A model generated the notes under the pieces. It worked only from the letters and a program-made list of their open reading frames with translations, ran no database searches and was not told the origin of the DNA. From Phaeobacter italicus (lineage in GTDB: Bacteria > Pseudomonadota > Alphaproteobacteria > Rhodobacterales > Rhodobacteraceae), in contig NZ_CVRM01000022.1 of the NCBI RefSeq assembly GCF_001258055.1, positions 434,001-498,000 of the forward strand: a DNA stretch of 64,000 bases, in the 5' to 3' direction. The position numbers were made by a program, and so were the translations under genes. Positions 17,503-27,946 of this stretch are shown one piece after another (position 1 is the stretch's first letter; each line of letters begins with the position of its first letter).

Positions 17503-17954
17503 AACACTTGCGGCCCACCGGGATAGCAAGGGGGAGAGGGAAGGGGACAGGAGCTGCCAGCGCTCTTGCCCTCTCCCTTGTCCTCGCTCTGACGGCGGGC
17601 GCAGGCTCTGCCGATCAGGCCGGGCCACCCAGGATCCTGAGCCCCCAGGATGGTGACATCCTGTCGAGCCCCGCGACGCTCACTCTGCAGATCCCGCAGG
17701 CGGGCACGTATCACCTGACGCTGAACCATATGCCGCTGGACAGGACACCGCTGCCCGCCGGGCACACCAGCCGCACCCTCGATCTGCCGACAGGTCTGCA
17801 TCAGCTGGGCCTGCAAGCGGCGGGTCACGTGACCCCTGTGGCCGAGATCACCATTTTGGTCGAACCGGCGCAGGCCGGTGCAGACAGCTGCCTCACCTGT
17901 GGGGGATCCACCGCGGCCGATCCCGCAGCCCCGCGGTCGCAGGATGGCTGGTAA
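17499..17954 (+). CDS. Secreted DUF4399-like paralogue lacking the histidine cluster
   Basis: A 151-aa protein starting at GTG coupled to the ABM gene. It has a signal peptide (ALALSLVLALTAGAGSADQA). The core RILSPQDGDILSSPATLTLQ and GLHQLGLQAAGHVTPVAEIT aligns by eye with the DUF4399 protein at 16205 (SPKDGDIVSSPVTVVF and the GDAGHVPHARPIMSD region). The middle HHH and HLHF segments are missing, and a CLTC pair is found near the C-terminus. This is an inferred shortened paralogue; its function is unknown. Confidence 0.7.
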   Translation: MKHLRPTGIARGRGKGTGAASALALSLVLALTAGAGSADQAGPPRILSPQDGDILSSPATLTLQIPQAGTYHLTLNHMPLDRTPLPAGHTSRTLDLPTGLHQLGLQAAGHVTPVAEITILVEPAQAGADSCLTCGGSTAADPAAPRSQDGW

Positions 17955-17959
17955 CGCGC

Positions 17960-19249
17960 TCAACGTGTCCCGGCAGCCAGTCGTCTTGCCAGCACCACGC
18001 ACAGCACCGCCGCCACCAGCAGACAGACGGCACCCACGCTCCAGGCGACCGTGGTGGAAGACCCCTCGGCAATCGCCCCGGCCAGAACCAGCCCGACCGC
18101 GGCCCCCAGCTGCTGGATCAGGGATCGCAGCGACAGCAGGGTGGATCGCTGACGGTCTTCCACACAGCCGTGCAGGATGGTGCTCGCCGGGGTCTCGCTC
18201 GCGCCCAGCAGGATGGCAAAGACGACAAAGACCCCCACAAACCCCACGATGCCCCCCTGCAGGGCAAGGGCCAGCTGAACGGCCGCAAGCGCCGTGAACA
18301 GCGCCGCAAGGGTCACCGCGTGGCGGCGTTTGAACAGGCGGCTGATCCGCGCAGCCAGTGACGCACCAAACGCGACAGAGAAAAAATAAACCGCCGTCAG
18401 CCCCCCGATCATGCTGTTGGCAAAACCTGCATCCAGCATTGGCTTGGCATATGTGGGCCAGATCACCTCGACCGGGTTGGTTGCCATCAAAAACAGCGCC
18501 AAAGCCGCCAGAAGCATGGAAAGGCTGGGGTGTCTTACTGCCAGCAGGCCAGCCTCAGCCATCACCGAGGGCAGCGATCCGATCCCCTGACCAAGGGCGC
18601 GGGCGCTCAGCGGTCGTGGCGCTTCGTGGATGGCCAGCATGGTGTAGACCAGCACGATCAGCATCACGGCAAAGCTCGCCGCATAGGACACATCATAGAT
18701 GCTGATCCCGAACCCAACCCCCGTCGCGCGCATGAGATCGGGCAGCAGCCCGCCCAGAACGGCACCAAGCGCAAGACCCATCGCATTGGCCCATTGCGCC
18801 ATCGCAAGGGCAGGCTGCACATCCACCTGCGGCGCCGCCGCACGGAAGGTTTCGACAAACCACGCATCCAGCGTCCCCGACCGCAAGGCGCGCCCGAACC
18901 CGATACAGCCAAACGACGCCGCCAGAACGGCAAAATTGCTGGATGACAGAAACAGCGCCAGCGACATCAGGCTGGCCACAACCGCCGCAAGGAAGACCGG
19001 CTTGCGCCCGATCCTGTCAGCAAGCCCGCCAAAAGGCAGCTCCATCGCCATGGTGGTGAGCGAATAAACCCCGAACAGCAGCGAGATCTGAAACAGGTCC
19101 ATCCCCCGATCCGTCAACGCCAGGGCCGCAACCGCAACCGTCAGGCCCATGGCGAAACGGTCAAGAAACTGGTGCAGCTGAAACACCCGGATATGCCGCC
19201 GCGCCGCGGGTGTTACTGTGTCATAGGTGAACTCTGTCTCGCGCGCCAT
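17960..19249 (-). CDS. MFS transporter
   Basis: A 429-aa major facilitator with twelve predicted hydrophobic segments. The loop 2-3 motif GGLADRIGRKPVFL is clear near residue 80, and GFGRALRSGTLDAWFVETF follows TM4, a pattern of MFS multidrug/unknown carriers. The second half includes a loop 8-9 SRLFKRRH and the segment SETPASTILHGCVEDRQRST. I chose the start at 19249 (MARETEF); upstream residues to 19318 do not look coding. It is convergent with the DUF4399-like gene, with 5 bases between them. Substrate unknown. Confidence 0.88.
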   Translation of the reverse strand: MARETEFTYDTVTPAARRHIRVFQLHQFLDRFAMGLTVAVAALALTDRGMDLFQISLLFGVYSLTTMAMELPFGGLADRIGRKPVFLAAVVASLMSLALFLSSSNFAVLAASFGCIGFGRALRSGTLDAWFVETFRAAAPQVDVQPALAMAQWANAMGLALGAVLGGLLPDLMRATGVGFGISIYDVSYAASFAVMLIVLVYTMLAIHEAPRPLSARALGQGIGSLPSVMAEAGLLAVRHPSLSMLLAALALFLMATNPVEVIWPTYAKPMLDAGFANSMIGGLTAVYFFSVAFGASLAARISRLFKRRHAVTLAALFTALAAVQLALALQGGIVGFVGVFVVFAILLGASETPASTILHGCVEDRQRSTLLSLRSLIQQLGAAVGLVLAGAIAEGSSTTVAWSVGAVCLLVAAVLCVVLARRLAAGTR

Positions 19250-19798
19250 GCCCAGACCATCCCCCGTCCCGCACCAAGACGCAATGCCCCGGCCCCGGTC
19301 CACCGCAGGTTCTGGCAAATTGGCGCGGGTTGGGGCAGGTCACATCAACCGAGGGCAGGGCGGGCAGATGTCACAGGGGGCAGAGCAAATCCCCAAAACA
19401 GCAAAGCACCCCCCCGCACACAGTGACCAGCGCCCCCTTCGCCAGCCCCAGAAGCCCGGCGGAGAGACGGTCAGGTCGGGGCTGACCAGCCAGATGTTCC
19501 TGCACCACTCGGTTGAAACAAGTCCAAACAGCCGCTTTCGGGGCCGGGGGGCAAGGTCAGTCAAGCGACCGATGTGCGGACTATGCGGGCATTCGCTGCG
19601 GTTGCGACCTGAGCAATAGCCGATGACGGCTTTGGGCTGGAAGTGAGCTTTACAAAGTCGGGGTGATCGGACACGGCTCCTGGCCCGATCAGCCCATAAC
19701 GGACATTCAACGCAGCGATTGACGCTACGGAGTATCTTCACCAAAGCAGATATTACATAGACTGGTCGAAAAGTGGCTCCGTTCTCGACTGGAAACCT
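19250..19798. other. Intergenic stretch without a convincing gene
   Basis: There is no coding frame I would support here. A 134-codon minus-strand frame (19340-19744) is rich in Arg, Cys, Pro and Ser and looks like noise. The part from about 19560 to 19740 contains two similar segments (GGGCATTCGCTGCGG and CGGACATTCAACGCAGCG), and its minus frame reads VECPLW. This recalls dispersed intergenic repeats of alphaproteobacteria that are often misannotated as small proteins. That link is from memory and unproven. Confidence 0.45.
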
Positions 19799-21346
19799 TC
19801 ATGTATTTAACGCTGTGTAGATCGCAACAGCCATCGAAATCACAGCTACAATCAATGCGAGTAAGGTAACCCTTTCCATGCGTTGCTGCGCCGCGATGCT
19901 TTCCTTGGTGCCCAAAGCGGATGAAAGCTGGTTTAGGAATTCACGGGTGTCCTGATCTTCTTCAATAAGCTGTCGCGAGAGTAGACCAAGAAACGATTTC
20001 AGGCCTTCTTTAATCTCATGCGGCTTTTCTTCATCCCGATGACTTTGCTGCGTAAAACCAGTGGCGTTCCACCGGAACGATGCATCGTCCTCGGAAAGCG
20101 CCAAAACTTCGCGCGCGATCGATGGCACGCCGATAGATCGTCTGAAGAATTCACTAATCTTCTCGACCTCACTTGTGGAACGAAGCGCGTTCGAACGCGC
20201 CGACAAGGACTGACGAGTTTCCTTGAGGCGTCGAAGCACCTCACGAAGATAGGCCGCAAGCGCGTATCTGGCGATGATGCCGACAAGCCGTTCATTGGCG
20301 AAGTAGGTTCGGCTACCCAATGAGTCGCTTCTGTAGAACTTTAAGTCTTCCTCGCTTAGATCATCCCAACGCAGAGCAACTGTCATATGATTTGGCGTGT
20401 TTTCGCGGTGTCCAGCATCGAACGAAAATCTCAAGGACGGTACAGATGAAGACGTCCAACTATTGAAATGATGGGCAATATTGACGAAGCGCGACCAGTG
20501 GCCCCAGCCCCGATCTCTATGCGCCTCTTCGTTGAACGGCGTGAACCCGTCCAAAGACAAAAATTCTACCGTTGGAAATTTACTGTTTTCGCAATGCTCG
20601 CTGAAGAATCCGGGAAAGTTCATCGATAGCCAAGAGATACCGGCGTTGCGGTACTTTTCCCTTATGCGCCGAACGCGCTCTTCTTTCACATGCTCTACGC
20701 CCATGATCGAGTAGGCTCTGGAACGCCGCTTCGGAACGTGTGTCGTCTTCGCGGGCTCATTTAGCGCATTGGCATATTCGAGCGCAGCCTCATCGGTGAG
20801 AACAAATCCGACACTCATGCAGGTCGTTGAAGGCGTTAACTGCGAAATATTGACCAGAAGAGATGAGAAGTACTTCGGAAATTCCGCCGTATATCGAAGG
20901 CCGACATATTTCTTTGCGTCATCGGGGCGATGAATCCAACCGAGCGGCATCGTGCCTTCGCTGCCGTAGAGACGCTGCGTCTTCAGCCAGTCAATGTTTG
21001 ATTCGTCTCGAACCGAGGGACTTTCCCTGTCCCAGCCAATCTTCTCAAGGCCGTCGTATAAAGTCTCGATCTCATTCGGGCCGAAAATCTCACTAACCAT
21101 GATGCAGCCCAGCCGGAGCGTAACACCTTCATCGAGCGCCGACTTTGCGTTGCTCTCTGCATCGCGCTTCCCGTAGTAGGCTTTGTCGTCTCCATAAGGG
21201 TTGGGGATGAAGTTCGGATAGCGGGCGTGAAGCGGCCAAACCATCTTGAATGCCTGTTGCTTCCACCTAGGCACAGTTTTTTTCTCGGTCGCAGGCACGT
21301 CCTCCGTCTCTTTGTGTCTACGATTTCGCGGCTGCTCGTCCTTCAT
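19799..21346 (-). CDS. Orphan 515-aa tail-anchored protein, function unknown
   Basis: A complete 515-aa frame that I do not recognise. The N-terminus is charged and hydrophilic (DEQPRNRRHKETEDVP). The body is mixed, with many aromatic residues (GWGHWSRFVNIAHHFNSW, YYGKRDAESN). Two Arg/Glu/Ser-rich helical stretches follow (LREVLRRLKETRQSLSARSN, REFLNQLSSALG). The protein ends in one hydrophobic segment, LLALIVAVISMAVAIYTALNT, so it is probably anchored in the inner membrane by its C-terminus with the bulk in the cytoplasm. Base composition is visibly more AT-rich than its neighbours, with A/T-ending codons common, which suggests recent transfer. It stands alone with no mobility gene beside it. 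A defence or stress role is possible but unsupported by a motif. Confidence 0.75.
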   Translation of the reverse strand: MKDEQPRNRRHKETEDVPATEKKTVPRWKQQAFKMVWPLHARYPNFIPNPYGDDKAYYGKRDAESNAKSALDEGVTLRLGCIMVSEIFGPNEIETLYDGLEKIGWDRESPSVRDESNIDWLKTQRLYGSEGTMPLGWIHRPDDAKKYVGLRYTAEFPKYFSSLLVNISQLTPSTTCMSVGFVLTDEAALEYANALNEPAKTTHVPKRRSRAYSIMGVEHVKEERVRRIREKYRNAGISWLSMNFPGFFSEHCENSKFPTVEFLSLDGFTPFNEEAHRDRGWGHWSRFVNIAHHFNSWTSSSVPSLRFSFDAGHRENTPNHMTVALRWDDLSEEDLKFYRSDSLGSRTYFANERLVGIIARYALAAYLREVLRRLKETRQSLSARSNALRSTSEVEKISEFFRRSIGVPSIAREVLALSEDDASFRWNATGFTQQSHRDEEKPHEIKEGLKSFLGLLSRQLIEEDQDTREFLNQLSSALGTKESIAAQQRMERVTLLALIVAVISMAVAIYTALNT

Positions 21347-21548
21347 CGGAGAAACATAGCAATTTATCGCTGAGTTTGATTACTACCTCCGCTTAATCAA
21401 CGAATATGAATGCTGTTTATCAATGTCCGCTTTCAATGAGAGCACCTAATCCAATCAGGTCTCGCGCACCTACTCTAAGAACCACTCACTCTCCAGTACT
21501 GGAGTGCAGTAAGCGCCTGCGGCGGATGTTCGTGTCGGCCACTCACAC

Positions 21549-21571
21549 CCCACAGTAGCCCCCACTGTGGG
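21549..21571. repeat. Perfect 8-bp inverted repeat
   Basis: CCCACAGT, a 7-base spacer, then ACTGTGGG, in the 289-base gap between the orphan gene and fadH. It could be a regulator site or hairpin. The rest of that gap is AT-rich on the orphan side and shows no gene. Confidence 0.55.
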
Positions 21572-21580
21572 CCCGCCAAA

Positions 21581-21607
21581 AAGAAACCCCGCCCCGCAGG
21601 GGGCGGG
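21581..21607 (-). terminator. Terminator of fadH
   Basis: An 8-bp G/C stem CCCGCCCC / GGGGCGGG with a 4-base loop, followed on the minus strand by GTTTCTT. It lies 29 bases past the fadH stop codon. Confidence 0.75.
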
Positions 21608-21635
21608 ACGGGGGAGCCGCGAAAGGGGGCGGTGA

Positions 21636-23720
<2,085 letters not shown>

Positions 23721-23795
23721 TCAGACGCGGCGTCAACCTCTTGCGCGACGCGGGGGCAGCGCTACACAGGGAGCCACAAACAGATGGAGAGCCCC

Positions 23796-24278
23796 ATGAC
23801 CCCAGAACAGATCGCCGCCCTGCCATACCGTCCGAATGTGGGCGTCATGCTGATCAACGCGGCAGGCGACGTCTGGGTCGGCCAGCGCATGGACAAACAC
23901 AAAGACGCCTGGCAGATGCCACAGGGCGGCATCGACAAGGGCGAAGACCCGCGTCTGGCCGCACTGCGAGAGCTGGAAGAGGAAACCGGCGTCACCCCCG
24001 ACCTGATCGAAATCATCGCCGAAAGCGACGGCTGGCTGCCCTATGACCTGCCTGCGGATGTGGTGCCGCATTTCTGGGGCGGCAAATATCGCGGGCAGGA
24101 ACAGAAATGGTATCTGATGCGCTTTCTGGGGCAGGACGATCAGGTCAATATCGACACTGACCATCCGGAATTTTCGACCTGGTGCTGGTTGCCCGTGGAT
24201 CAGCTGGTCAGCAAGATCGTGCCGTTCAAGCGCGAGGTTTACGAACGGGTCGTGCAGGAATTTCAGGACCATCTATGA
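23796..24278 (+). CDS. rppH: RNA pyrophosphohydrolase (Nudix)
   Basis: A 160-aa Nudix hydrolase that removes pyrophosphate from 5'-triphosphorylated RNA and so starts mRNA decay. It opens with [19 protein letters not shown]; the Nudix box runs from GGIDKGEDP to RELEEETGV, and WFLPxx-like segments follow ([21 protein letters not shown]). I chose ATG 23796 because GGAG sits 6 bases upstream; ATG 23784 would add four residues. It is divergent from fadH. Confidence 0.92.
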   Translation: MTPEQIAALPYRPNVGVMLINAAGDVWVGQRMDKHKDAWQMPQGGIDKGEDPRLAALRELEEETGVTPDLIEIIAESDGWLPYDLPADVVPHFWGGKYRGQEQKWYLMRFLGQDDQVNIDTDHPEFSTWCWLPVDQLVSKIVPFKREVYERVVQEFQDHL

Positions 24279-24317
24279 TCCGACATCTATCTGCCCTGCA
24301 GTGACAAGGATTGGATC

Positions 24318-24833
24318 ATGTTCTCACTTCCCCGCACCGCCACCCTCATGGCCGCCGCTCTTGCAGCCGCAGCCTCACTGGCGGGGCCCGCCTCTGCGCT
24401 CAGCTGTGTGCCCTGGGGGCCTGCCGACGGCTATCTTGAGGCGTCAAAGTCGGACAAGAGCTATGTCGTGGTCGATGGCATTCTGCGCTTTGATGCCTCG
24501 GCCCTGCCCAAAGCGCCGAGCGATGACCCCAACAACACGCCGCCGCGCACCGCCATTCCGGCAAGTCTCAGTGGCAAACTGCTGACAGAGGGCGGTTTCC
24601 AGCGCGAGGTGGAGCTTCCCGTGACACTGGAAATCCTCTGCCTTGGTCCGTGGTGTGCCTCTGCCGAGGATGGCCTGCGCTACGTGGCCTTTCTCGAACA
24701 GCGCGGTGATGAACTGGTGCTGGAGGAAAACCCCTGCGGCGGCTTTGGCTTTTCCAACGAAGATGGTCAGGCCGCACGCGACGTTCTGGCCTGCCACGCT
24801 GGCCGCGCCTGCACCCCTTGGCGCGACCGCTGA
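24318..24833 (+). CDS. Secreted cysteine-rich protein of unknown function
   Basis: A 171-aa protein with a clear signal peptide (MAAALAAAASLAGPASA, cleavage near residue 28). The mature part has seven cysteines, including CVPWGP, ILCLGPWCAS, NPCGGFGF, and CHAGRACTPW, suggesting several disulfides in the periplasm. A lysine/serine segment (ASKSDKSYVVVDGIL) follows the first Cys. Homologues without known function are common in Rhodobacteraceae, as far as I can recall. It is followed by a strong terminator. Confidence 0.78.
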   Translation: MFSLPRTATLMAAALAAAASLAGPASALSCVPWGPADGYLEASKSDKSYVVVDGILRFDASALPKAPSDDPNNTPPRTAIPASLSGKLLTEGGFQREVELPVTLEILCLGPWCASAEDGLRYVAFLEQRGDELVLEENPCGGFGFSNEDGQAARDVLACHAGRACTPWRDR

Positions 24834-24874
24834 GACGGGCCGCCCGGACCGCACAGACAACCGTTTCCTTCCCC

Positions 24875-24903
24875 CATCAGGCCCGGCATCACCGGGCCTG
24901 ATG
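24875..24903 (+). terminator. Bidirectional terminator
   Basis: A perfect 12-bp stem CATCAGGCCCGG / CCGGGCCTGATG with a 5-base loop, followed by TCGTTTG. It lies between the secreted-protein gene and the convergent EamA gene. Confidence 0.8.
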
Positions 24904-24926
24904 TCGTTTGTGCAGCAGCGGCGCCG

Positions 24927-25796
24927 TCAGGCCGAGGCCGGTTTGCGCGGACGCCAGCGCCAGCTGACCTGACCCAGCCACAGGCTGAACAACGCCAGTC
25001 CCGCCCCCAGAGCCTGTTTCGCGCTCAGCACCTCGCCCATGAAGGCCCAGCCAAGGATCACGGCCGCCAGTGGGCTCAGCACCCCAAGCAGCGAAACCGA
25101 GGCAGGCTCCAGCCGGGCAATCCCGCGAAACCACAGAACATAGGTCAGCGCGCCGCCAATCAGGCTCATGTAGGCCAGCCCCAGGATGTTCTGCCCGCTG
25201 AACTGCGGCATATCCGGCAGGGCCCAGATGGTGACCGGCAGCAACAGCAGCCCACCGGCAGTCAGCTGCCATGCGGTATAGGTCAGGAGCGACACAGGCG
25301 GCTGCCATTTCCGGCTCAGCACAACGCCGCCCGCCATGGTCACCGCCCCGGCCAATCCGGCAACCACCCCCAGCGTGTCCAGCTTGGCAGCAGGGGTCAG
25401 CACCAAAAGGGCAACGCCCGCCACGCTCAGCGCAGCTGCCATCACCTGCACGCCGCGCACCGGCGTTTTCAGAACCAGCGCAGAAAGAAACACAACGACC
25501 AGCGGCTGCACCGCGCCCAAAGTGGCCCCAACCCCGCCGGGCAGGCGATAGGCGGTGGTGAACAACAGCACCCAGAAAATCGAGAAATTCAGCGCTCCCA
25601 ACACAAGAAGCCGGGGCACCCAGGCGAGCGGGGGCAATTGCCGCACCAGCACCAGCAACAACAACCCCGCAGGCAGCGCCCGCAGCAGGGCCACGGTCAG
25701 TGGCGAATGTTCCGGCAGGAACGAGGTTGTGACGATATAGCTGCTGCCCCAGACGATTGGCGCGATCGCAGTCAGGATCAGATCTCGGCTCTGCAT
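24927..25796 (-). CDS. EamA/DMT family transporter
   Basis: A 289-aa ten-segment drug/metabolite transporter with two EamA repeats. The N-terminal ILTAIAPIVWGSSYIVTTSFLP and ALLRALPAGLLLLVLVR, and the second-half LAYMSLIGGALTYVLWFRGI with LSPLAAVILGWAFMGEVLS, are typical of the YdcZ/RhaT-like exporters. It is divergent from a MarR regulator, with two palindromes in the 81-base gap. The regulator therefore very probably controls it, and the substrate may be the MarR ligand. Confidence 0.9.
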   Translation of the reverse strand: MQSRDLILTAIAPIVWGSSYIVTTSFLPEHSPLTVALLRALPAGLLLLVLVRQLPPLAWVPRLLVLGALNFSIFWVLLFTTAYRLPGGVGATLGAVQPLVVVFLSALVLKTPVRGVQVMAAALSVAGVALLVLTPAAKLDTLGVVAGLAGAVTMAGGVVLSRKWQPPVSLLTYTAWQLTAGGLLLLPVTIWALPDMPQFSGQNILGLAYMSLIGGALTYVLWFRGIARLEPASVSLLGVLSPLAAVILGWAFMGEVLSAKQALGAGLALFSLWLGQVSWRWRPRKPASA

Positions 25797-25813
25797 GGCA
25801 GGCTCCTTTCATT

Positions 25814-25855
25814 TATCTTGGCGTCAAGATATGTGCGATTCTCTTGACGTCAAGA
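25814..25855. promoter_or_regulatory. Paired MarR-type operator palindromes
   Basis: Two related palindromes lie in the 81-base divergent gap. The first, at 25814-25831, is TATCTTG-GCG-TCAAGATA. The second, at 25842-25855, is the perfect palindrome TCTTGACGTCAAGA. Their centres are 26 bp apart. TTGACG in the second could also act as a -35 element, so a bound regulator would block polymerase. Both EamA and marR would be controlled. Confidence 0.8.
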
Positions 25856-25877
25856 TACCAACTGCTAAACAGTTCCC

Positions 25878-26366
25878 ATGGACCACGTAGATTTTGTGAC
25901 CCAGCAATGGGAAAAGGAACGCCCGGACCTTGATGTCTCCGCCATGGCGGTGATCGGACGGGTGGGGCGACTGGCGCAGGCCTATCAGCAGGGCATGCAG
26001 AAAACCTGGGCGCGCTATGACCTGAACGGGGCCAAGTTCGACGTGCTGGCGACCCTGCGCCGTTCGGGCGCGCCCTATCGCCTGTCTCCGGGTGATCTCT
26101 TGCGCAGCACGATGGTGTCTTCGGGAACGATGACCAACCGCATCGACCGGCTCGAAGCGGCAGGGCTGGTGTCGCGCAGCGTCAACCCCGACGACAGCCG
26201 CAGCTTTCTGATCGGACTGACCGACAAGGGCCTTGCCCTGATCGACGAGGTGGCCACCGCCCATGTCCAGACACAGGCAGAGCTTCTGACCGGGCTGACC
26301 CAAAAGGAGCAGGCAGCACTGAACGCGCTTCTGTCCAAGGCGCTGCAGGTGGCATCAGACGACTGA
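25878..26366 (+). CDS. MarR family transcriptional regulator
   Basis: A 162-aa winged-helix regulator. The DNA-binding part reads YDLNGAKFDVLATLRRSGAP, LSPGDLLRSTMVSSGTMTNRIDRLEAAGLV, then the wing RSVNPDDSRSFLIGLTDKG. N- and C-terminal helices give the dimer interface. It resembles the subgroup with an LSPTEL-like recognition region. It is divergent from the EamA exporter and probably represses both genes through the palindromes between them. Confidence 0.93.
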   Translation: MDHVDFVTQQWEKERPDLDVSAMAVIGRVGRLAQAYQQGMQKTWARYDLNGAKFDVLATLRRSGAPYRLSPGDLLRSTMVSSGTMTNRIDRLEAAGLVSRSVNPDDSRSFLIGLTDKGLALIDEVATAHVQTQAELLTGLTQKEQAALNALLSKALQVASDD

Positions 26367-26488
26367 CCCCGCGCCCCGCGCCCGCATGATGCGGATGCGG
26401 GCTGTCTTGACGTAACGGAAATGTGATTTACCTCTCCCGGAACGGGCGGCCCTGAACAAACGGGCCCTGACGAACGGGGGCAGATCAG

Positions 26489-27946
26489 ATGTTCGCGTGC
26501 ACAGTTCGCAGATTGCATGGCAACTCTTGGCGCGGGGTCAGGGTGGTTCTTGCGGCCGGTCTGATGAACGTCGCGCTCCACGGCGCGCCCTCTCATGCGC
26601 AGCAACCTGACCGGAAGGTGCTCTATGACGCCAACGGCACCACGGTGCGAACACATCTGCAATATGGTCTGAACGCCGTGGCCGAACAGAACTTGTTCTG
26701 GGATCTCGCCACAGTGACCGCCCCCAGCGCCAACTTCGATGCGGATACGGAATGGCTGGAACTCTACCTCAAGCCGGGGCTGAGTTTCGAACGCCAGTTC
26801 GACACCGGTCTGACCCTCTATGGCAAGGTCTCGGCGGTGGTCTCTTACAGTTGGGGCAGGGATGCCTTTGACACGGGCAACACCGGCAGAACCACACCAG
26901 AAGAGTATTTTCTGGGCCTCAGAGGCGATGTCCCGGGCGGGTTGACCTATGACGTCTCTGTTGGCGCGCGCGAGCTGAAGCTGGGCACGGGCATGCTGAT
27001 CTCCAATGGTGCGACCAGCGGCTTTGAACGGGGGGCCCTGAAGCTCGGCCCGCGCAAGGCCTGGGAACGTGCACTCATTGCGCGGCTGTCGTCTGATCGC
27101 ACAACCGCCACCTTGTTCTATCTCGATCCCAATGAACTGCCCTCAAAGGACAATGGCAACGAGCTGGCAGGCTTTGATCTGCGTCACGACTACGCGGCCG
27201 GCGGGTATGTGGGGGCGACCTTTGTGCATGTTCTCTCCTCTGGTGCGCCCTATCCCAAGGCTGGCGCGACCCCGTCGATCCTGCCCGCTGCCCGAAACGG
27301 CACAAACACGCTGAACATTTACGCAAAATCAAACCCTTACAGTGGTGCGCTGTCGAATTGGACCTTTACGACGGATCTGGCCTATCAACGCAATTCCGAC
27401 ATTGATCTCAGGGCCTGGGCCGGGCGGGTGACGGCGGGCTACACATTCGAAACCCTTCCCTGGTCCCCCTCCCTGACGATTGGGTATCAGACGTTTTCAG
27501 GGGATGATCCGACCACGCCGCGCCTCGAACGCTTTGACCCGCTGTTTTACGAAGGCAGCCCCAGCGCCTGGGCCACGGGATCCAAATCTGCCTCGACCTT
27601 CCTGAATTCGAACGTCAGGGCGCTGACCCTCGCGCTGCGCACCAAGCCCAGCCCAAAGGATACGCTGACCCTGCGCTATGCGCATATTCGCGCGAACGAA
27701 CTCAAGAGTCCGATCCAGTTTGGCCAGGCCACCCGTGTCGATGCCTCAGGCAATCTGGTGTCGGGGGTGAAAGACGCCCATCTTGCGGACGATCTGTTCC
27801 TGGAGTGGAGCCGCATCCTCAATCGAAATACGTTTCTGACTGCGGGCCTGTCCGTCTCCTTTCCCGGCGACGGCATTGATGAGGTCGTGGGCGCAGGCGC
27901 ATCAACATGGACGGGAGGTTTCGTAAATGTGGTTTTCAACTTCTAA
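26489..27946 (+). CDS. Outer-membrane beta-barrel (alginate-export-like porin)
   Basis: A 485-aa secreted protein. A signal peptide (VVLAAGLMNVALHGAPSHAQ) ends near residue 37, and the protein ends with the outer-membrane signature VNVVFNF, a terminal Phe. The body alternates hydrophobic and polar residues in barrel strands (EWLELYLKPGLSFERQFDTG, LTLYGKVSAVVSYSWGRD, LTYDVSVGARELKLGTGMLI). The pattern resembles the alginate-export/OprD-like barrels. It overlaps the next gene by 20 bases, so it may import the substrate or export the product of that hydrolase. Confidence 0.78.
   Translation: MFACTVRRLHGNSWRGVRVVLAAGLMNVALHGAPSHAQQPDRKVLYDANGTTVRTHLQYGLNAVAEQNLFWDLATVTAPSANFDADTEWLELYLKPGLSFERQFDTGLTLYGKVSAVVSYSWGRDAFDTGNTGRTTPEEYFLGLRGDVPGGLTYDVSVGARELKLGTGMLISNGATSGFERGALKLGPRKAWERALIARLSSDRTTATLFYLDPNELPSKDNGNELAGFDLRHDYAAGGYVGATFVHVLSSGAPYPKAGATPSILPAARNGTNTLNIYAKSNPYSGALSNWTFTTDLAYQRNSDIDLRAWAGRVTAGYTFETLPWSPSLTIGYQTFSGDDPTTPRLERFDPLFYEGSPSAWATGSKSASTFLNSNVRALTLALRTKPSPKDTLTLRYAHIRANELKSPIQFGQATRVDASGNLVSGVKDAHLADDLFLEWSRILNRNTFLTAGLSVSFPGDGIDEVVGAGASTWTGGFVNVVFNF

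Noticed and set aside
19250-21635. Prophage or integrative element
   Set aside because: No integrase, transposase, tRNA or terminal direct repeats could be found; only composition and an orphan gene suggest transfer.
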